Source: Aliikangiella coralliicola
Lineage (GTDB): Bacteria > Pseudomonadota > Gammaproteobacteria > Enterobacterales > Kangiellaceae
Reading direction: 5' to 3'
Assembly (NCBI RefSeq): GCF_007004725.1
Contig: NZ_ML660171.1
Span: 248,001-312,000, forward strand
Length of the DNA: 64,000 bases
Shown: positions 35,590 to 45,189 of the stretch, one piece after another
How positions within the stretch are numbered: position 1 is the first letter of the stretch
Layout of the letters: each line of letters begins with the position of its first letter
Translations under genes and position numbers: made by a program
The notes under the pieces: generated by a model
What the model was told of the DNA's origin: nothing
Databases searched by the model: none
Seen by the model: the letters and a program-made list of their open reading frames with translations, nothing else

Positions 35590-37470
35590 ATGAGAATATT
35601 AAAAATATTAGTACTATCCTTGGCAACGGTCACATGGACGAGCATTGTCATGGCCGCGCAATCAGTGGCATCAAACGCCAAACCTGATGTTCGTCTGCTG
35701 ATTGATATCTCAGGGAGTATGAAGAAAAATGACCCCAATAATTTACGAGTGCCAGCTTTACAGCTGGTGACCAATCTACTGCCACAGGGCTCAGAAGCTG
35801 GAGTATGGGCTTTCGGGCGATATGTCAACATGATGGTTCGTCTGGCTCCTGTCGACGCTCAATGGCAAGAAAATGCGACCAAAAGCGCAACCAAAATAAA
35901 CTCTGCCGGATTGTACACAAATATTGGTGGAGTGCTGGAAAAAGCCAGTTATGGCTGGAGTAAGCCAAATCCGAGTGAAAAACGCTCATTGATTTTGCTA
36001 ACTGACGGCATGGTTGATATTTCAAAAGATCCCAAAGTTAACGCGAAAGAAAGAGAAAGAATTCTTAACCAGATATTACCAAAACTGGTGAATGCTAAAG
36101 TGTCGATCCACACTATTGCGTTGTCAAAAAATGCCGATCATGAATTATTAAAAACCTTATCTACACAGACCGATGGTTGGTATCAGGCGGTTGAGTCAGC
36201 TGAAGAGTTACAAAAGGTATTCTTGAAAATTTTCGAGCAATCTGCGGCACGAGACAGTTTGCCCCTCACTGATAACAACTTCAATGTTGATGCGAGCATT
36301 GAAGAAATGACCTTACTGGTATTTAAACAGGATCCATTAGAAAAAGTTCGCTTGGTGGCACCGGACAAAAGTGTCATTGAGGATGCGTCCCCCGATGGTA
36401 GCGTGCGTTGGTTTACCACGGCCGGATACGATTTAGTCACAGTAAAATCGCCAGCGCCAGGCGCCTGGCAGATCGATGCGAAAGTCGATCCTGATAACCG
36501 CGTGATGGTTGTTAGTAAGTTGGGATTAGACGTTGCGCCGGTACCGAATAATTTATTAGCGGGCGAGGCCATTAATTATCAAGTTGGCTTGTTAGAAGAC
36601 GGAAAGCCGATCACTAAACCTGATTTCCTGAGCTTGGTTGAGGCCAGATTAGTCCAAAGTAAACAAGGGCAAACGAGTCGTCTCGCCATGTTTTACGACA
36701 GCGGCAATCATCAGTTTAAGCAGAACTTTTTTACCGATAGTTTCGAGGGCGTACTGCAATTAACGCTAGAAGTTAAAAGTCCTACTTTCGAGAGAACCCG
36801 CAATCATGCTATTAATATTTACGGGTCGCCGTTACAACACCAGGTAGAAATCTCCGATCAAGAAACTAAACCACATGCCATTCATTTCACGGTCAGGGAC
36901 GATATCGTCCAGAGCGAGAGCTTAAAAGTGAATGCAACTGTTACTCAGCCAGATGGTGAGAAGCAGTATATGGCGCTGGAAGACTTTGATCAGCCGATAG
37001 AGCTGCGAGTTTCTCCTGCTGGAGGGGATTACGCGATTGCACTAGATATCAAAGGAAAATCGATTGTTGGCAGAGACTTCTCTGTTTCCCCAGAACCGAT
37101 TGTATTTAGCACTTCACCAACACCATCCTATCTTTTATCGCAGCAAGCCAAACCTCAGGAGGAAGAGGTAAAAGAGGTAGTGGAAGAGCCTGATGCCCCG
37201 GCAGAAGAAGAAAAGAAGCCAGAAGAGGAAGAGGAAAAGCCGGCCGAACCAACCGAAGAAGCGGTTGAACAACCCGAACCAGAAGAAGAGGTTGACTGGA
37301 CTTTTTGGTTAATTGTCGGTGGTGGCGCTAACCTGATATTGATTATTCTCGGTTTCTTTGGATGGCGGTTCATTAAGAAGAAAGGACAGCACAGTTCTGC
37401 ACTTCTGGCAAACGAGTTAGGTGTTGAAGATGACGATGATGACGAAGATGACGAAGATGATGATGAATAA
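35590..37470 (+). CDS. vWA-domain membrane protein with TIGR03503-like region and acidic tail
   Basis: About 626 residues from the ATG at 35590, which gives a clean signal peptide (MRILKILVLSLATVTW); an upstream ATG at 35557 would add a poor N-terminus. The vWA domain carries the metal site DISGSMKKND and LLTDGM. A beta-rich region (about 215-480; NNFNVDASIEEMTLLVF, APGAWQIDAKVDPDNRVMV, LLAGEAINYQV) resembles the TIGR03503 family. A Glu/Pro-rich spacer, one membrane helix (about 572-595) and an Asp/Glu-only tail end the protein, so most lies in the periplasm. It pairs with the gene at 37542. Function unknown. Confidence 0.8.
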   Translation: MRILKILVLSLATVTWTSIVMAAQSVASNAKPDVRLLIDISGSMKKNDPNNLRVPALQLVTNLLPQGSEAGVWAFGRYVNMMVRLAPVDAQWQENATKSATKINSAGLYTNIGGVLEKASYGWSKPNPSEKRSLILLTDGMVDISKDPKVNAKERERILNQILPKLVNAKVSIHTIALSKNADHELLKTLSTQTDGWYQAVESAEELQKVFLKIFEQSAARDSLPLTDNNFNVDASIEEMTLLVFKQDPLEKVRLVAPDKSVIEDASPDGSVRWFTTAGYDLVTVKSPAPGAWQIDAKVDPDNRVMVVSKLGLDVAPVPNNLLAGEAINYQVGLLEDGKPITKPDFLSLVEARLVQSKQGQTSRLAMFYDSGNHQFKQNFFTDSFEGVLQLTLEVKSPTFERTRNHAINIYGSPLQHQVEISDQETKPHAIHFTVRDDIVQSESLKVNATVTQPDGEKQYMALEDFDQPIELRVSPAGGDYAIALDIKGKSIVGRDFSVSPEPIVFSTSPTPSYLLSQQAKPQEEEVKEVVEEPDAPAEEEKKPEEEEEKPAEPTEEAVEQPEPEEEVDWTFWLIVGGGANLILIILGFFGWRFIKKKGQHSSALLANELGVEDDDDDEDDEDDDE

Positions 37471-37541
37471 TCTGGCCATCAATAATAAAATCAAGATTAA
37501 AATTAAAACGGCTATTAATAATAAGATAGTGGGGAAAATGA

Positions 37542-38525
37542 ATGAATAACGATTTTGTGTCCTGGTTGATTGTCATCGAGGTCGCTTTACCTTTGTTTAT
37601 ATTGTGCCTTTTACTAATTTGGGTGCTCGTCAGTGGACGTAAAAAATATAAAGAGGCTGCACGCAGACTAATACTTAAAATTAAAAACAACGAAGATAGT
37701 CAAAAACAGGAGCTGATGAATTTCCTGACCGGAAAGTTATCGATAGACGATGCTAAAGCAAAAAAACTCAGTAAAAAAATTATTAATGAAAGAAAGTTTT
37801 TATTCCGTAATCTGATAAGCAGTCTTCTCGATAAAAATACCGAGGCGTTATCGGGTCTTGAAGACGATCTCACACGAATAACTAGCCACTATCATCAGCT
37901 TGAAGTTGTTGCTCAAGTCGCAGAAGAGCCTGAAGATGAAGAAACTGAAAAAGGCGAAGATATCGATGAGCTGAAGCAGGAAATCAAGAGTTTAAAGCAT
38001 GAGGTTCATGTTACGCTGACCACATTAAATAATATTTTTGGTGAATTCAGCTCGATGTTTGGAGAAGAGGTGCCGGAGACGGAAATGTCCGTGGATCAGA
38101 TCATTACTGCGATGGAATCCTTTTCTGGGAAAACCGGGAATACCGATGCTGCTTCTGAGCAGGAGGTCGATATTGAGGTTGAAGACACACTAGAGGATGA
38201 ACCCGATGCGTTTGCAGAGGAAGATTTAGGTGCTGACGAAGCGCTGAAAGAAGCCGCTCCTGAAGAAACTGCTGGTGAAGATGTTGGCTGGGAAGAGATT
38301 GATGACCCGGAAGAAGGGGTGGCAGATGTTTCTGCGGAAGAGACAACAAGTGATGAAACGCCTGAAGAAGAAGAGGAATCCCTGGATTTTTCGTTAGATA
38401 GTGAGTTGGATGATATCGATAGCGCATTAGATGGACTCGAATTGGGGGCGACGGCTGAAGACGATGAACCAACCTGGGATGATGCTTTTGAAGAGAGCGG
38501 CGATAAAAAATCGGATGAAAATTAA
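37542..38525 (+). CDS. Acidic coiled-coil membrane protein, unknown function
   Basis: 327 residues. One N-terminal membrane helix (IVIEVALPLFILCLLLIWVLV) is followed by a basic helix (GRKKYKEAARRLILKIK) that favours a cytoplasmic orientation, then helical and coiled-coil segments (about 45-110 and 145-185) and a very acidic C-terminal half (about 210-327, Glu/Asp/Ala). It lies 71 bp after the vWA gene, whose cytoplasmic tail is also acidic, so a joint membrane complex is plausible. I recognise no family. Confidence 0.7.
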   Translation: MNNDFVSWLIVIEVALPLFILCLLLIWVLVSGRKKYKEAARRLILKIKNNEDSQKQELMNFLTGKLSIDDAKAKKLSKKIINERKFLFRNLISSLLDKNTEALSGLEDDLTRITSHYHQLEVVAQVAEEPEDEETEKGEDIDELKQEIKSLKHEVHVTLTTLNNIFGEFSSMFGEEVPETEMSVDQIITAMESFSGKTGNTDAASEQEVDIEVEDTLEDEPDAFAEEDLGADEALKEAAPEETAGEDVGWEEIDDPEEGVADVSAEETTSDETPEEEEESLDFSLDSELDDIDSALDGLELGATAEDDEPTWDDAFEESGDKKSDEN

Positions 38526-38584
38526 GCATTTAGTTTAAAAAATATTCAATATAAAAAAAAAGATCATTTTTTTGCAAATTATCG

Positions 38585-38613
38585 TTGACACTAATCGGGG
38601 GGAACCGTATTAT
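38585..38613 (+). promoter_or_regulatory. Promoter of tRNA-Asp
   Basis: TTGACA at 38585-38590 and TATTAT at 38608-38613 with a 17-base spacer, followed by a GCGCCC discriminator, the pattern of stringently controlled stable-RNA promoters. It predicts a leader of about 115 nt before the tRNA. Confidence 0.75.
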
Positions 38614-38737
38614 TGCGCCCGCTGAAACGCAGTAGCCAGAGATTCTGCTGAACGAATTTCTTTTACGGTTATTTCTACTAAGAGCGCTTCTTAGAAAGCT
38701 AACTTGGTAGAATAAATTGTTAAGGCTACACCGGTGC

Positions 38738-38814
38738 GGAGTGGTAGTTCAGCTGGTTAGAATACCGGCCTGTCACGCCGGGGGTCGCGGGTTCGAGTCC
38801 CGTCCACTCCGCCA
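38738..38814 (+). tRNA. tRNA-Asp (GTC)
   Basis: 77 nt with encoded CCA. The acceptor stem GGAGTGG pairs with CCACTCC; the anticodon loop CTGTCAC gives GTC; the T arm contains GGTTCGAGTCC. It is close to E. coli tRNA-Asp with compensated changes in the acceptor and anticodon stems. Confidence 0.97.
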
Positions 38815-39145
38815 TTTTCTTTTTAGCGATTGTAGAATCATATTAATCTGCAAGTTCGCTCCTGATTACTCATCGATTATCAAAGTTGATAGCCTGCTGT
38901 TCACTAACTACAGAACGATTGGCTTACCTCGCCCACAATCTGAATTAAATTACTCTTCTTATTAAATAGCTGGTGTATCTTAGCGCTCGCGAGTTCCGTC
39001 TTTAGATTATATGTGATCTTTGACCATGACGGTGCTAAGCTTGGGGTTAAATCCAGGTTATTGCTACTGGCTAATTTTTCGTGAATAATTTATCATGTTG
39101 ATAATCAACAAAAAATAACGAATTGTTCAGTAAAGAGGGACAAAA

Positions 39146-39976
39146 ATGAAAAGACTTGCTATCGCTGTTATTCATGGTTTGGGTAGTGAAGAAGAGTTCT
39201 ATTCTGTTGAACTAAAACACCGAATCGCCGAAGAGTATGTTAAAGGTGCGGAAGGTCGTTTAGAAGATGAACTACTGTTCCATGAAATTTACTGGGGAGA
39301 CCTGGTAAAAGAAGAGCTAGACCAGTTTAGAAAAAAAGCAAACTATAAAGGTGATTTGGCCTATCAAAATTTACGCCAGATCATGACTGATGCTCAGGCG
39401 CTAGCTCTGTTATACCGTCCGGGAACTGAAATATACGAATCAATTAATAATCGGATAAAAGATGGTTTGCGCAAATTTGCTTCCCATCGCCGAGTTAATC
39501 AAGATGAAACGCCGCTGGTAGTACTTGCTCATTCATATGGTGCGGTGATGATGTCTCATTTCATCGGTGAGATGAAAAATGCCGATTCTAAATTGAGCAA
39601 TTTTGAGACGATGAAAACCTTAGCGGGCTACATTACCTTTGGGAATCCAATGGGATTATATGCCTTGGAATCTGCTAACTCAGAATTGGGCGTACCCTGC
39701 AATATTGTCGGTGAAGCATTGAACGATGATATGAAGAAAAGAGCGCGCTGGTATAACTTTTACGATAAAGACGATATTATCGCTTATCCGCTTAAAGGGC
39801 TGTCAGATGATTTCGACCAATTTGTACATGGTGATTTTGAAATCAATGTTGGTAGTGCAGCGACTTCATGGAATCCAGCGTGTCATTCCGGTTACTGGGA
39901 AGATAAAGATTTTTATCGTCCAGTTGCTGATTTTATCGCTGAACTCCGAGCACCACATTCGTTTTGGCAAGGTTGA
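39146..39976 (+). CDS. Putative alpha/beta hydrolase
   Basis: 276 residues. AIAVIHGLGS at the N-terminus looks like an oxyanion loop and VLAHSYGAVMMSHF like a nucleophile elbow (Ser near residue 131). A C-terminal Asp/His pair is possible in YDKDD and CHSGYW. No signal peptide. It resembles lipase/esterase-like cytoplasmic hydrolases only in outline; substrate unknown. It ends at a good terminator. Confidence 0.7.
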   Translation: MKRLAIAVIHGLGSEEEFYSVELKHRIAEEYVKGAEGRLEDELLFHEIYWGDLVKEELDQFRKKANYKGDLAYQNLRQIMTDAQALALLYRPGTEIYESINNRIKDGLRKFASHRRVNQDETPLVVLAHSYGAVMMSHFIGEMKNADSKLSNFETMKTLAGYITFGNPMGLYALESANSELGVPCNIVGEALNDDMKKRARWYNFYDKDDIIAYPLKGLSDDFDQFVHGDFEINVGSAATSWNPACHSGYWEDKDFYRPVADFIAELRAPHSFWQG

Positions 39977-39996
39977 TCAGGGCTAGCAGCCAGATT

Positions 39997-40025
39997 AAAA
40001 AGCCTGCGTAAGCGGGCTTTTTTTT
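39997..40025 (+). terminator. Rho-independent terminator
   Basis: AAAAAGCCTGC and GCGGGCTTTTTTTT arms (one G-U pair), 20 bases after the hydrolase gene. Confidence 0.9.
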
Positions 40026-40086
40026 GTCTAGTCAGTTCTCATTAATAGAGATGAATTAAAAGATTTACACAAAGCATTGACAAGTT

Positions 40087-43000
40087 ATGGAATTACACCA
40101 GCTTCAAACAAAACACCAGGGAAAAGTCTTTCATTTGCAAAAGACCATTAACCAGCGCTCGAAACAAGGGCTCGCTGTCGATCAATTGCAAGCAAAACTG
40201 AAGCGGCTTGTAGAAAGTTCTAATAGCGAGACGCTAAAAAACCGTATAGAGCCGGAAACCATTAGTATCCCTCACGAGTTACCGATTGCAAATGAGTCGG
40301 ATGAGATTGTCAGTCTGTTGCAAAATCACCAGGTCATTATTGTTGCAGGAGAAACCGGCTGTGGGAAAACGACACAACTGCCGAAACTTTGTGTGAAAGC
40401 AGGCTTAGGCGCTCGAGGATTAATCGCTCACACTCAACCTAGAAGAGTTGCCGCGACCAGCGTTGCGAAGCGCATTGCAGAAGAAATGAATACTGAACTA
40501 GGAGACATTGTTGGATTTTCGGTGCGCTTTAATAATAAATCCAGCGACAAAACTCGAATTAAATTAATGACAGATGGCGTGCTCTTAACAGAAATAGAGT
40601 CAGATCCATTGCTCTCACGGTATGAAGTTATCATTATTGATGAGGCTCATGAAAGAAGTTTAAACATCGATTTTTTACTCGGTTTTTTAAAAACTATTTT
40701 GAGCAAGCGTAAAGATTTAAAAGTGATCATTACTTCTGCCACAATCGATCCACAAAAGTTTTCCAAGAATTTTAACAATGCGCCAATGGTTAATGTGGCG
40801 GGGCGTAGTTACCCGGTTGAAGTGAGGTATCGTCCTCAAGCAGCAGATAACGATGTTGAGAGACAGGGGGCAGGCGACTCTTTAATGGACTCTGTTCTTT
40901 TGGCTGTTGATGAATGTTGCGGCGAGTCTACAGGTAATATTTTAATATTTGCTGACGGTGAGGGACAGATTAAAAATATTGTTAAACAGTTAAAAAATGC
41001 CAATCTCAGTAACAGCGAAATTTTACCCCTTTACGCCCGACTTTCTATTAATGAGCAGCAGAAGATTTTTTCAGCGTCCAACAAAAGAAAAATTATTGTA
41101 TCGACTAATGTTGCAGAAACTTCATTAACCGTTCCTGGCATTATTTTTGTCATCGATATTGGTACTGCCAGAATTAGTCGTTTTAGCCAGCGAAATAAAA
41201 TTCAGCAATTGCCGGTAGAAAAAATTTCACAGGCAAGTGCTGATCAACGTAAAGGCCGCTGCGGCAGAATCGCTCCGGGAATTTGTATTCGACTTTATTC
41301 TGAAGAAGATTATCTCCAGCGTCACGAATTTACCTCTCCAGAGATTAAGCGCACAAATTTGTCATCGGTGGCCCTTCGACTCAAAGCAATGAAAGTTAAT
41401 GATGTCGAGTCATTTCCGTTTATCGAGCAACCTTCAGATAGAGCCTGGAAAGTTGCGTTCAATAGTTTATTTGAGCTTGGTGCGATTGATGAGCAACAAC
41501 GAATAACGACTATCGGTAGACAAATGGCCAAGCTGCCGGTTGATCCACAATTAGCTCGTATTTTAGTACAGCCGGATCTGGTAGCCGTTGATGAAATGCT
41601 AGTGATTTGCTCTCTGATGAGTGTACGAGAGATACGAGAGCGTCCACACGATAAACAACAAAAAGCGGATCAATTACATGCTGCTTATCACCAGAGCGAC
41701 TCGGATATTTTAACTGCGATTAAGCTTTGGCGTGATTTACAGGCAAAAAGGGCTGAGACCTCTTCTAATGGATTCAGGCAGTGGTGTAGTAAAAACCTGA
41801 TCAACTTTCTTGGTTGGCTGGAGTGGCGTCGAGTTTACTCTCAATTGAAAGAGGCGGTTGCTGCACTTGGTATCAAAATAAATGAGAATCCGTGTCAAGA
41901 AGACGAAGTTCATAGCGCTTTAATTCCTGGTTTTATCACTCATATTTTCCAAAAAACTCAGGAGCAACACTATCAAGGAGTCAGAGGTCTAAAAGTTTGG
42001 GTTCATCCATCTTCACTGAGTTTTAAAAAGCGTGTTGACTGTTTGCTGTCAGCTGAAATGATCGAAACTGAAAAGCTATACGCACGAATGAACTGCCAGG
42101 TTAAGCCACAGTGGATCGAAAAATATTCGCAACACCTGATGAAAAGTCGTTATGACGATATCCACTGGCGCAAAAAATCTGGAAAAGTAATGGCATACTT
42201 AAGCCAGACTTTATTGGGATTACCATTAGTCAATCGGCGCTTAGTTAATTATTCCACCATTGACCTGGTGAGATCCCGTGAAATATTCTTAAAAGATGGT
42301 TTAGCGTTAGACCAACTTGCTGAGGACTTTCCGTTTCTTCGGGCTAATCGGCAAAAGCTGGCTCAACTAGAGGAACAGGAGCAGCGACAACGACAAAATA
42401 ATATTCGGGTTGACAGCGATTCACTGATGGCACTCTATGCTGAACACTTACCGAGCCACATCTGTAGCTTGGTTAGTTTGAAAAAGTGGTTAAAAAGAGA
42501 CTTTAAAAAAAGAAATCAACAACTCAGCTTTTCTATCGAAGCGTTAACTAACAATTTATCAGACAGCCAAGAAGCTTACCCTTCGCAAATTACCATCAAA
42601 GGGTTTGATCTAAACTTATCTTATTGTTTTGCACCCGGTAGTGAAGAGGACGGGGTGAGCGTCGAAATTCCCCAAAACATGTTGTCTCAATTCAGTGACC
42701 GAGATTTTGACTGGTTGGTGCCTGGTTATCTGGAAGAAAAGGTGCTCGCGACAATTAAGTCGTTACCCAAAAGTTTAAGACGAGATTTAATTCCTTTAGG
42801 TGATACCGCGACTAAGTGTTGTGAAATGCTTTGGGCCATTGATCAGACGGGCAAACTTTTTATCAATGAGTTAGCTAAAGTTTTGCAACGCTTGACAGGT
42901 AAACATATTCAGTCGAGTGATTTCAACCTAGAGAACGTCGAGCCTCATTTAAAAATGAAATACAAAATCCTTGGTGGGAGAAAAACTGATACGAATTTAA

Positions 43001-43986
43001 GAGGCAAGAATTCGAGCGGCAGTAATAAGGCACTCAAAAGTATCACTTCATTGAGTTCGGACAAAATAAGTCGCTTTGAAGAAAAGGGAAAGACAGCAAT
43101 AAAAAAACAGGAAAAATTCCAACATTGGGTGTTCGGAAATTTTCAGATTGAGCAAGAAATTTCACAAAATAATTTCGTTAGTCGAATTTTCCAGGGACTT
43201 CAAGATTTTGGTTCACATGTAAAGCTGGTTGAGTTTCCTACTAAACAGAGCGCGCTCAAAAGCCATATTGTTGGTGTATCGAGGTTAATCTTGATCGCCA
43301 ATCAGACTCATCTCAACAAAATGTTTAATGCCTGGCCCGAAAAAAGTCAGTTGGAAAAGTTAAGTATTCGATTTGACGGTTTTAGAATGATCTTTGATGT
43401 TTTAGCATTGGCCTACGCCAAATCTCTGATTAGTTCCGAAAAGCGGTTCGCGTCCAACGGCGAGTTAGATGAGAGTGGATTTAAAAAACTTTGCGATCAA
43501 TTTCAGCAGAACTTTAGAGTTGTTATGGCTGAGCAGTTAAACGCATTGCTGCCACTGGCAAAGTTAAGAGAAGCAATCGCATCGGATATCGGGGGACTCA
43601 ATGAATCATCCTTCACCGACTCAATTTCGGATATGAGGGGGCAGCTCCAAGCCTTGTGGCAAACTAAATACCTTCTGAGCGCTGAAGAGCCGTTCTTCGA
43701 AAACTACACCCGCTACCATAAGGCCATTAAAGCGCGAATTAAACGAATCAAAGAAAATTATCCAAAGGAACAGAATGCTTTGGATACCTGGTTAGCGTGG
43801 CACAGTTGGTGGAACGAACTGACTAAGCAGAAGAGTGGGCCGGCTGTTGAAAATGAACTGGAGCGACTCTTCTGGACGTTGCAGGAGTTCAGGATCAGCT
43901 TGTTTTCACCTGGCATAAAAGTGAAAGGTGGCGTATCAGCCAAGAAGCTGCAAACACTGTTTGAGCAAGTGGAAGTAATGGAATAA
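40087..43986 (+). CDS. hrpA: ATP-dependent RNA helicase HrpA
   Basis: 1299 residues, the usual size. DEAH/RHA helicase motifs: Walker A GETGCGKTTQLPK, QPRRVAA (Ia), IIIDEAHERSLNIDFLLG (II), TSATIDPQKF (III), STNVAETSLTVPG (V) and QRKGRCGRIAPG (VI). Winged-helix, ratchet and OB-fold regions follow, then the long HrpA-specific C-terminal domain. In E. coli HrpA resolves stalled ribosomes by acting on mRNA. Monocistronic. Confidence 0.96.
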   Translation: MELHQLQTKHQGKVFHLQKTINQRSKQGLAVDQLQAKLKRLVESSNSETLKNRIEPETISIPHELPIANESDEIVSLLQNHQVIIVAGETGCGKTTQLPKLCVKAGLGARGLIAHTQPRRVAATSVAKRIAEEMNTELGDIVGFSVRFNNKSSDKTRIKLMTDGVLLTEIESDPLLSRYEVIIIDEAHERSLNIDFLLGFLKTILSKRKDLKVIITSATIDPQKFSKNFNNAPMVNVAGRSYPVEVRYRPQAADNDVERQGAGDSLMDSVLLAVDECCGESTGNILIFADGEGQIKNIVKQLKNANLSNSEILPLYARLSINEQQKIFSASNKRKIIVSTNVAETSLTVPGIIFVIDIGTARISRFSQRNKIQQLPVEKISQASADQRKGRCGRIAPGICIRLYSEEDYLQRHEFTSPEIKRTNLSSVALRLKAMKVNDVESFPFIEQPSDRAWKVAFNSLFELGAIDEQQRITTIGRQMAKLPVDPQLARILVQPDLVAVDEMLVICSLMSVREIRERPHDKQQKADQLHAAYHQSDSDILTAIKLWRDLQAKRAETSSNGFRQWCSKNLINFLGWLEWRRVYSQLKEAVAALGIKINENPCQEDEVHSALIPGFITHIFQKTQEQHYQGVRGLKVWVHPSSLSFKKRVDCLLSAEMIETEKLYARMNCQVKPQWIEKYSQHLMKSRYDDIHWRKKSGKVMAYLSQTLLGLPLVNRRLVNYSTIDLVRSREIFLKDGLALDQLAEDFPFLRANRQKLAQLEEQEQRQRQNNIRVDSDSLMALYAEHLPSHICSLVSLKKWLKRDFKKRNQQLSFSIEALTNNLSDSQEAYPSQITIKGFDLNLSYCFAPGSEEDGVSVEIPQNMLSQFSDRDFDWLVPGYLEEKVLATIKSLPKSLRRDLIPLGDTATKCCEMLWAIDQTGKLFINELAKVLQRLTGKHIQSSDFNLENVEPHLKMKYKILGGRKTDTNLRGKNSSGSNKALKSITSLSSDKISRFEEKGKTAIKKQEKFQHWVFGNFQIEQEISQNNFVSRIFQGLQDFGSHVKLVEFPTKQSALKSHIVGVSRLILIANQTHLNKMFNAWPEKSQLEKLSIRFDGFRMIFDVLALAYAKSLISSEKRFASNGELDESGFKKLCDQFQQNFRVVMAEQLNALLPLAKLREAIASDIGGLNESSFTDSISDMRGQLQALWQTKYLLSAEEPFFENYTRYHKAIKARIKRIKENYPKEQNALDTWLAWHSWWNELTKQKSGPAVENELERLFWTLQEFRISLFSPGIKVKGGVSAKKLQTLFEQVEVME

Positions 43987-44253
43987 CCGCTGAATAACTG
44001 GTCGTATCTCTCCAAAATACCACTATAAATCGACTAAAAATATAATAAAAACAAACAATTACGAGTCTTTTCAAAATAAAACTATTCAATCGTTGCCAAT
44101 CGCCAATGTGCGTCGTTTCACAATTGCCATTGAAACATAATGACACATTTATATTATTTGCTATGCTGAGAGTGTAGAGGTTAGTTTTTAACCATTGAAT
44201 TGGAATCAAGGTGAACGGACTACTTGCAGTTGTAGGTGAAAGAGGTAGATTCG

Positions 44254-44733
44254 ATGCGAAGTTTGACGAAAAAGATTTTAGGTGTTTTATCAGCGTTAAC
44301 TGCTTGTTTTTGTAGTAATTGTTTTGCGAATGACGAGCAAACAAGCTCATCTGTATTTAAGCCTCTGACGAAAGAGCTATCTTTCGGCGGTGTTGAGTTT
44401 AGCCTGGTTTCATCGAATGATTATTATTCTCAATCACGTCAGGCCAATTCTTCAGATAAATCAGTTGTATTCCGCCCTGAAATTTCACTATTTACCACCG
44501 CAAAAAGCGCTAAATCTGTTCACTTATCAAATGGGCATTCGCTCGCTGCGAGGTCTTTCGGAAAGAGTAATCGATACAAAAATACTATTCCGGCGGTATA
44601 TCGGTTGACGCTTAAGGGTTATTCGATAGTAGAGTATTCTAATTATAAAACTGATACTTGGACTTTTAACAAAGTTAAAGATTCTGCGCTCAAAAAGCCT
44701 CAAATAATGTTTTCAGTGACCAAGCAGTTTTAG
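44254..44733 (+). CDS. Small secreted protein of unknown function
   Basis: About 159 residues from the ATG at 44254, chosen because GAGGT lies seven bases upstream; a GTG at 44236 is the alternative. The signal peptide is MRSLTKKILGVLSALTACFC and ends near CFANDEQ. The mature part is Ser/Lys/Tyr-rich and mostly beta (YRLTLKGYSIVEYSNYKTDT). I recognise no domain. It is flanked by 267 and 456 bp of non-coding sequence. Confidence 0.65.
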   Translation: MRSLTKKILGVLSALTACFCSNCFANDEQTSSSVFKPLTKELSFGGVEFSLVSSNDYYSQSRQANSSDKSVVFRPEISLFTTAKSAKSVHLSNGHSLAARSFGKSNRYKNTIPAVYRLTLKGYSIVEYSNYKTDTWTFNKVKDSALKKPQIMFSVTKQF

Positions 44734-44978
44734 TCACCATTCTTCTGAGAGTGCGTGATAGCCTCTCTGCTCGTTGATTTTAATAGTTATTAACGCACCT
44801 TGTCATTAATCTCAACACGTTGTTAAATCTTCAATAAAAATAATTCCTTCAGTGTTTCCGCATTGTTACTGAACCCTTCAGTATTCAACTTTTCAGCCAA
44901 TTGTCGCTGTTTAACTTACCTAAGTATCTCTAAATAAAACAAAAAAGATAAATTACTTGAATCTCGCGAAACCTTAGA

Positions 44979-45000
44979 TTACTATTTGTTTACATAGTAA
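44979..45000. promoter_or_regulatory. Candidate divergent LexA operator
   Basis: A 22-bp palindrome with perfect seven-base arms, TTACTAT and ATAGTAA, around eight bases. Its layout, TACTA-N10-TAGTA, has the size and outer bases of the E. coli SOS box TACTG-N10-CAGTA but with CTA/TAG in place of CTG/CAG. It lies 190 bp before lexA. Autoregulation is inferred. Confidence 0.45.
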
Positions 45001-45083
45001 TTGTGTGGCTGCTATCTTGTCCAGTGCTAGTTATGCCTTGTTAGATTGATTGAGGGCATATTGGCACACTTGACGCTATGTTG

Positions 45084-45120
45084 GCCGATTATGAGTTAGC
45101 TGATTACGAATTAGCCGATT
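45084..45120. repeat. 15-bp tandem duplication
   Basis: Units at 45084-45098 and 45099-45113, GC(C/T)GATTA(T/C)GA(G/A)TTA, plus a partial third copy GCCGATT at 45114-45120. Confidence 0.7.
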
Positions 45121-45189
45121 TAAAGCGACCAATTGCTAAATGTGGCAATAAAAAGGACATTGAATAATTAGGGCAACTGAGGATTGAGT

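Larger units (their letters stand above)
38526..39145. other. Intergenic region holding tRNA-Asp
   Basis: About 620 bp with tRNA-Asp and its promoter. From 38815 to 39145 there is no convincing coding frame; the stretch is AT-rich with no clear terminator after the tRNA. Confidence 0.6.
44734..45189 (+). other. Long lexA upstream region
   Basis: About 455 bp without a coding frame. It contains the 22-bp palindrome at 44979-45000 and a 15-bp tandem duplication at 45084-45120. The lexA start codon is preceded by TGAGGATTGAGT. Confidence 0.6.

Noticed and set aside
38717..38965. Frame reading through tRNA-Asp
   Set aside because: It overlaps a complete tRNA gene; the peptide is a translation artefact.
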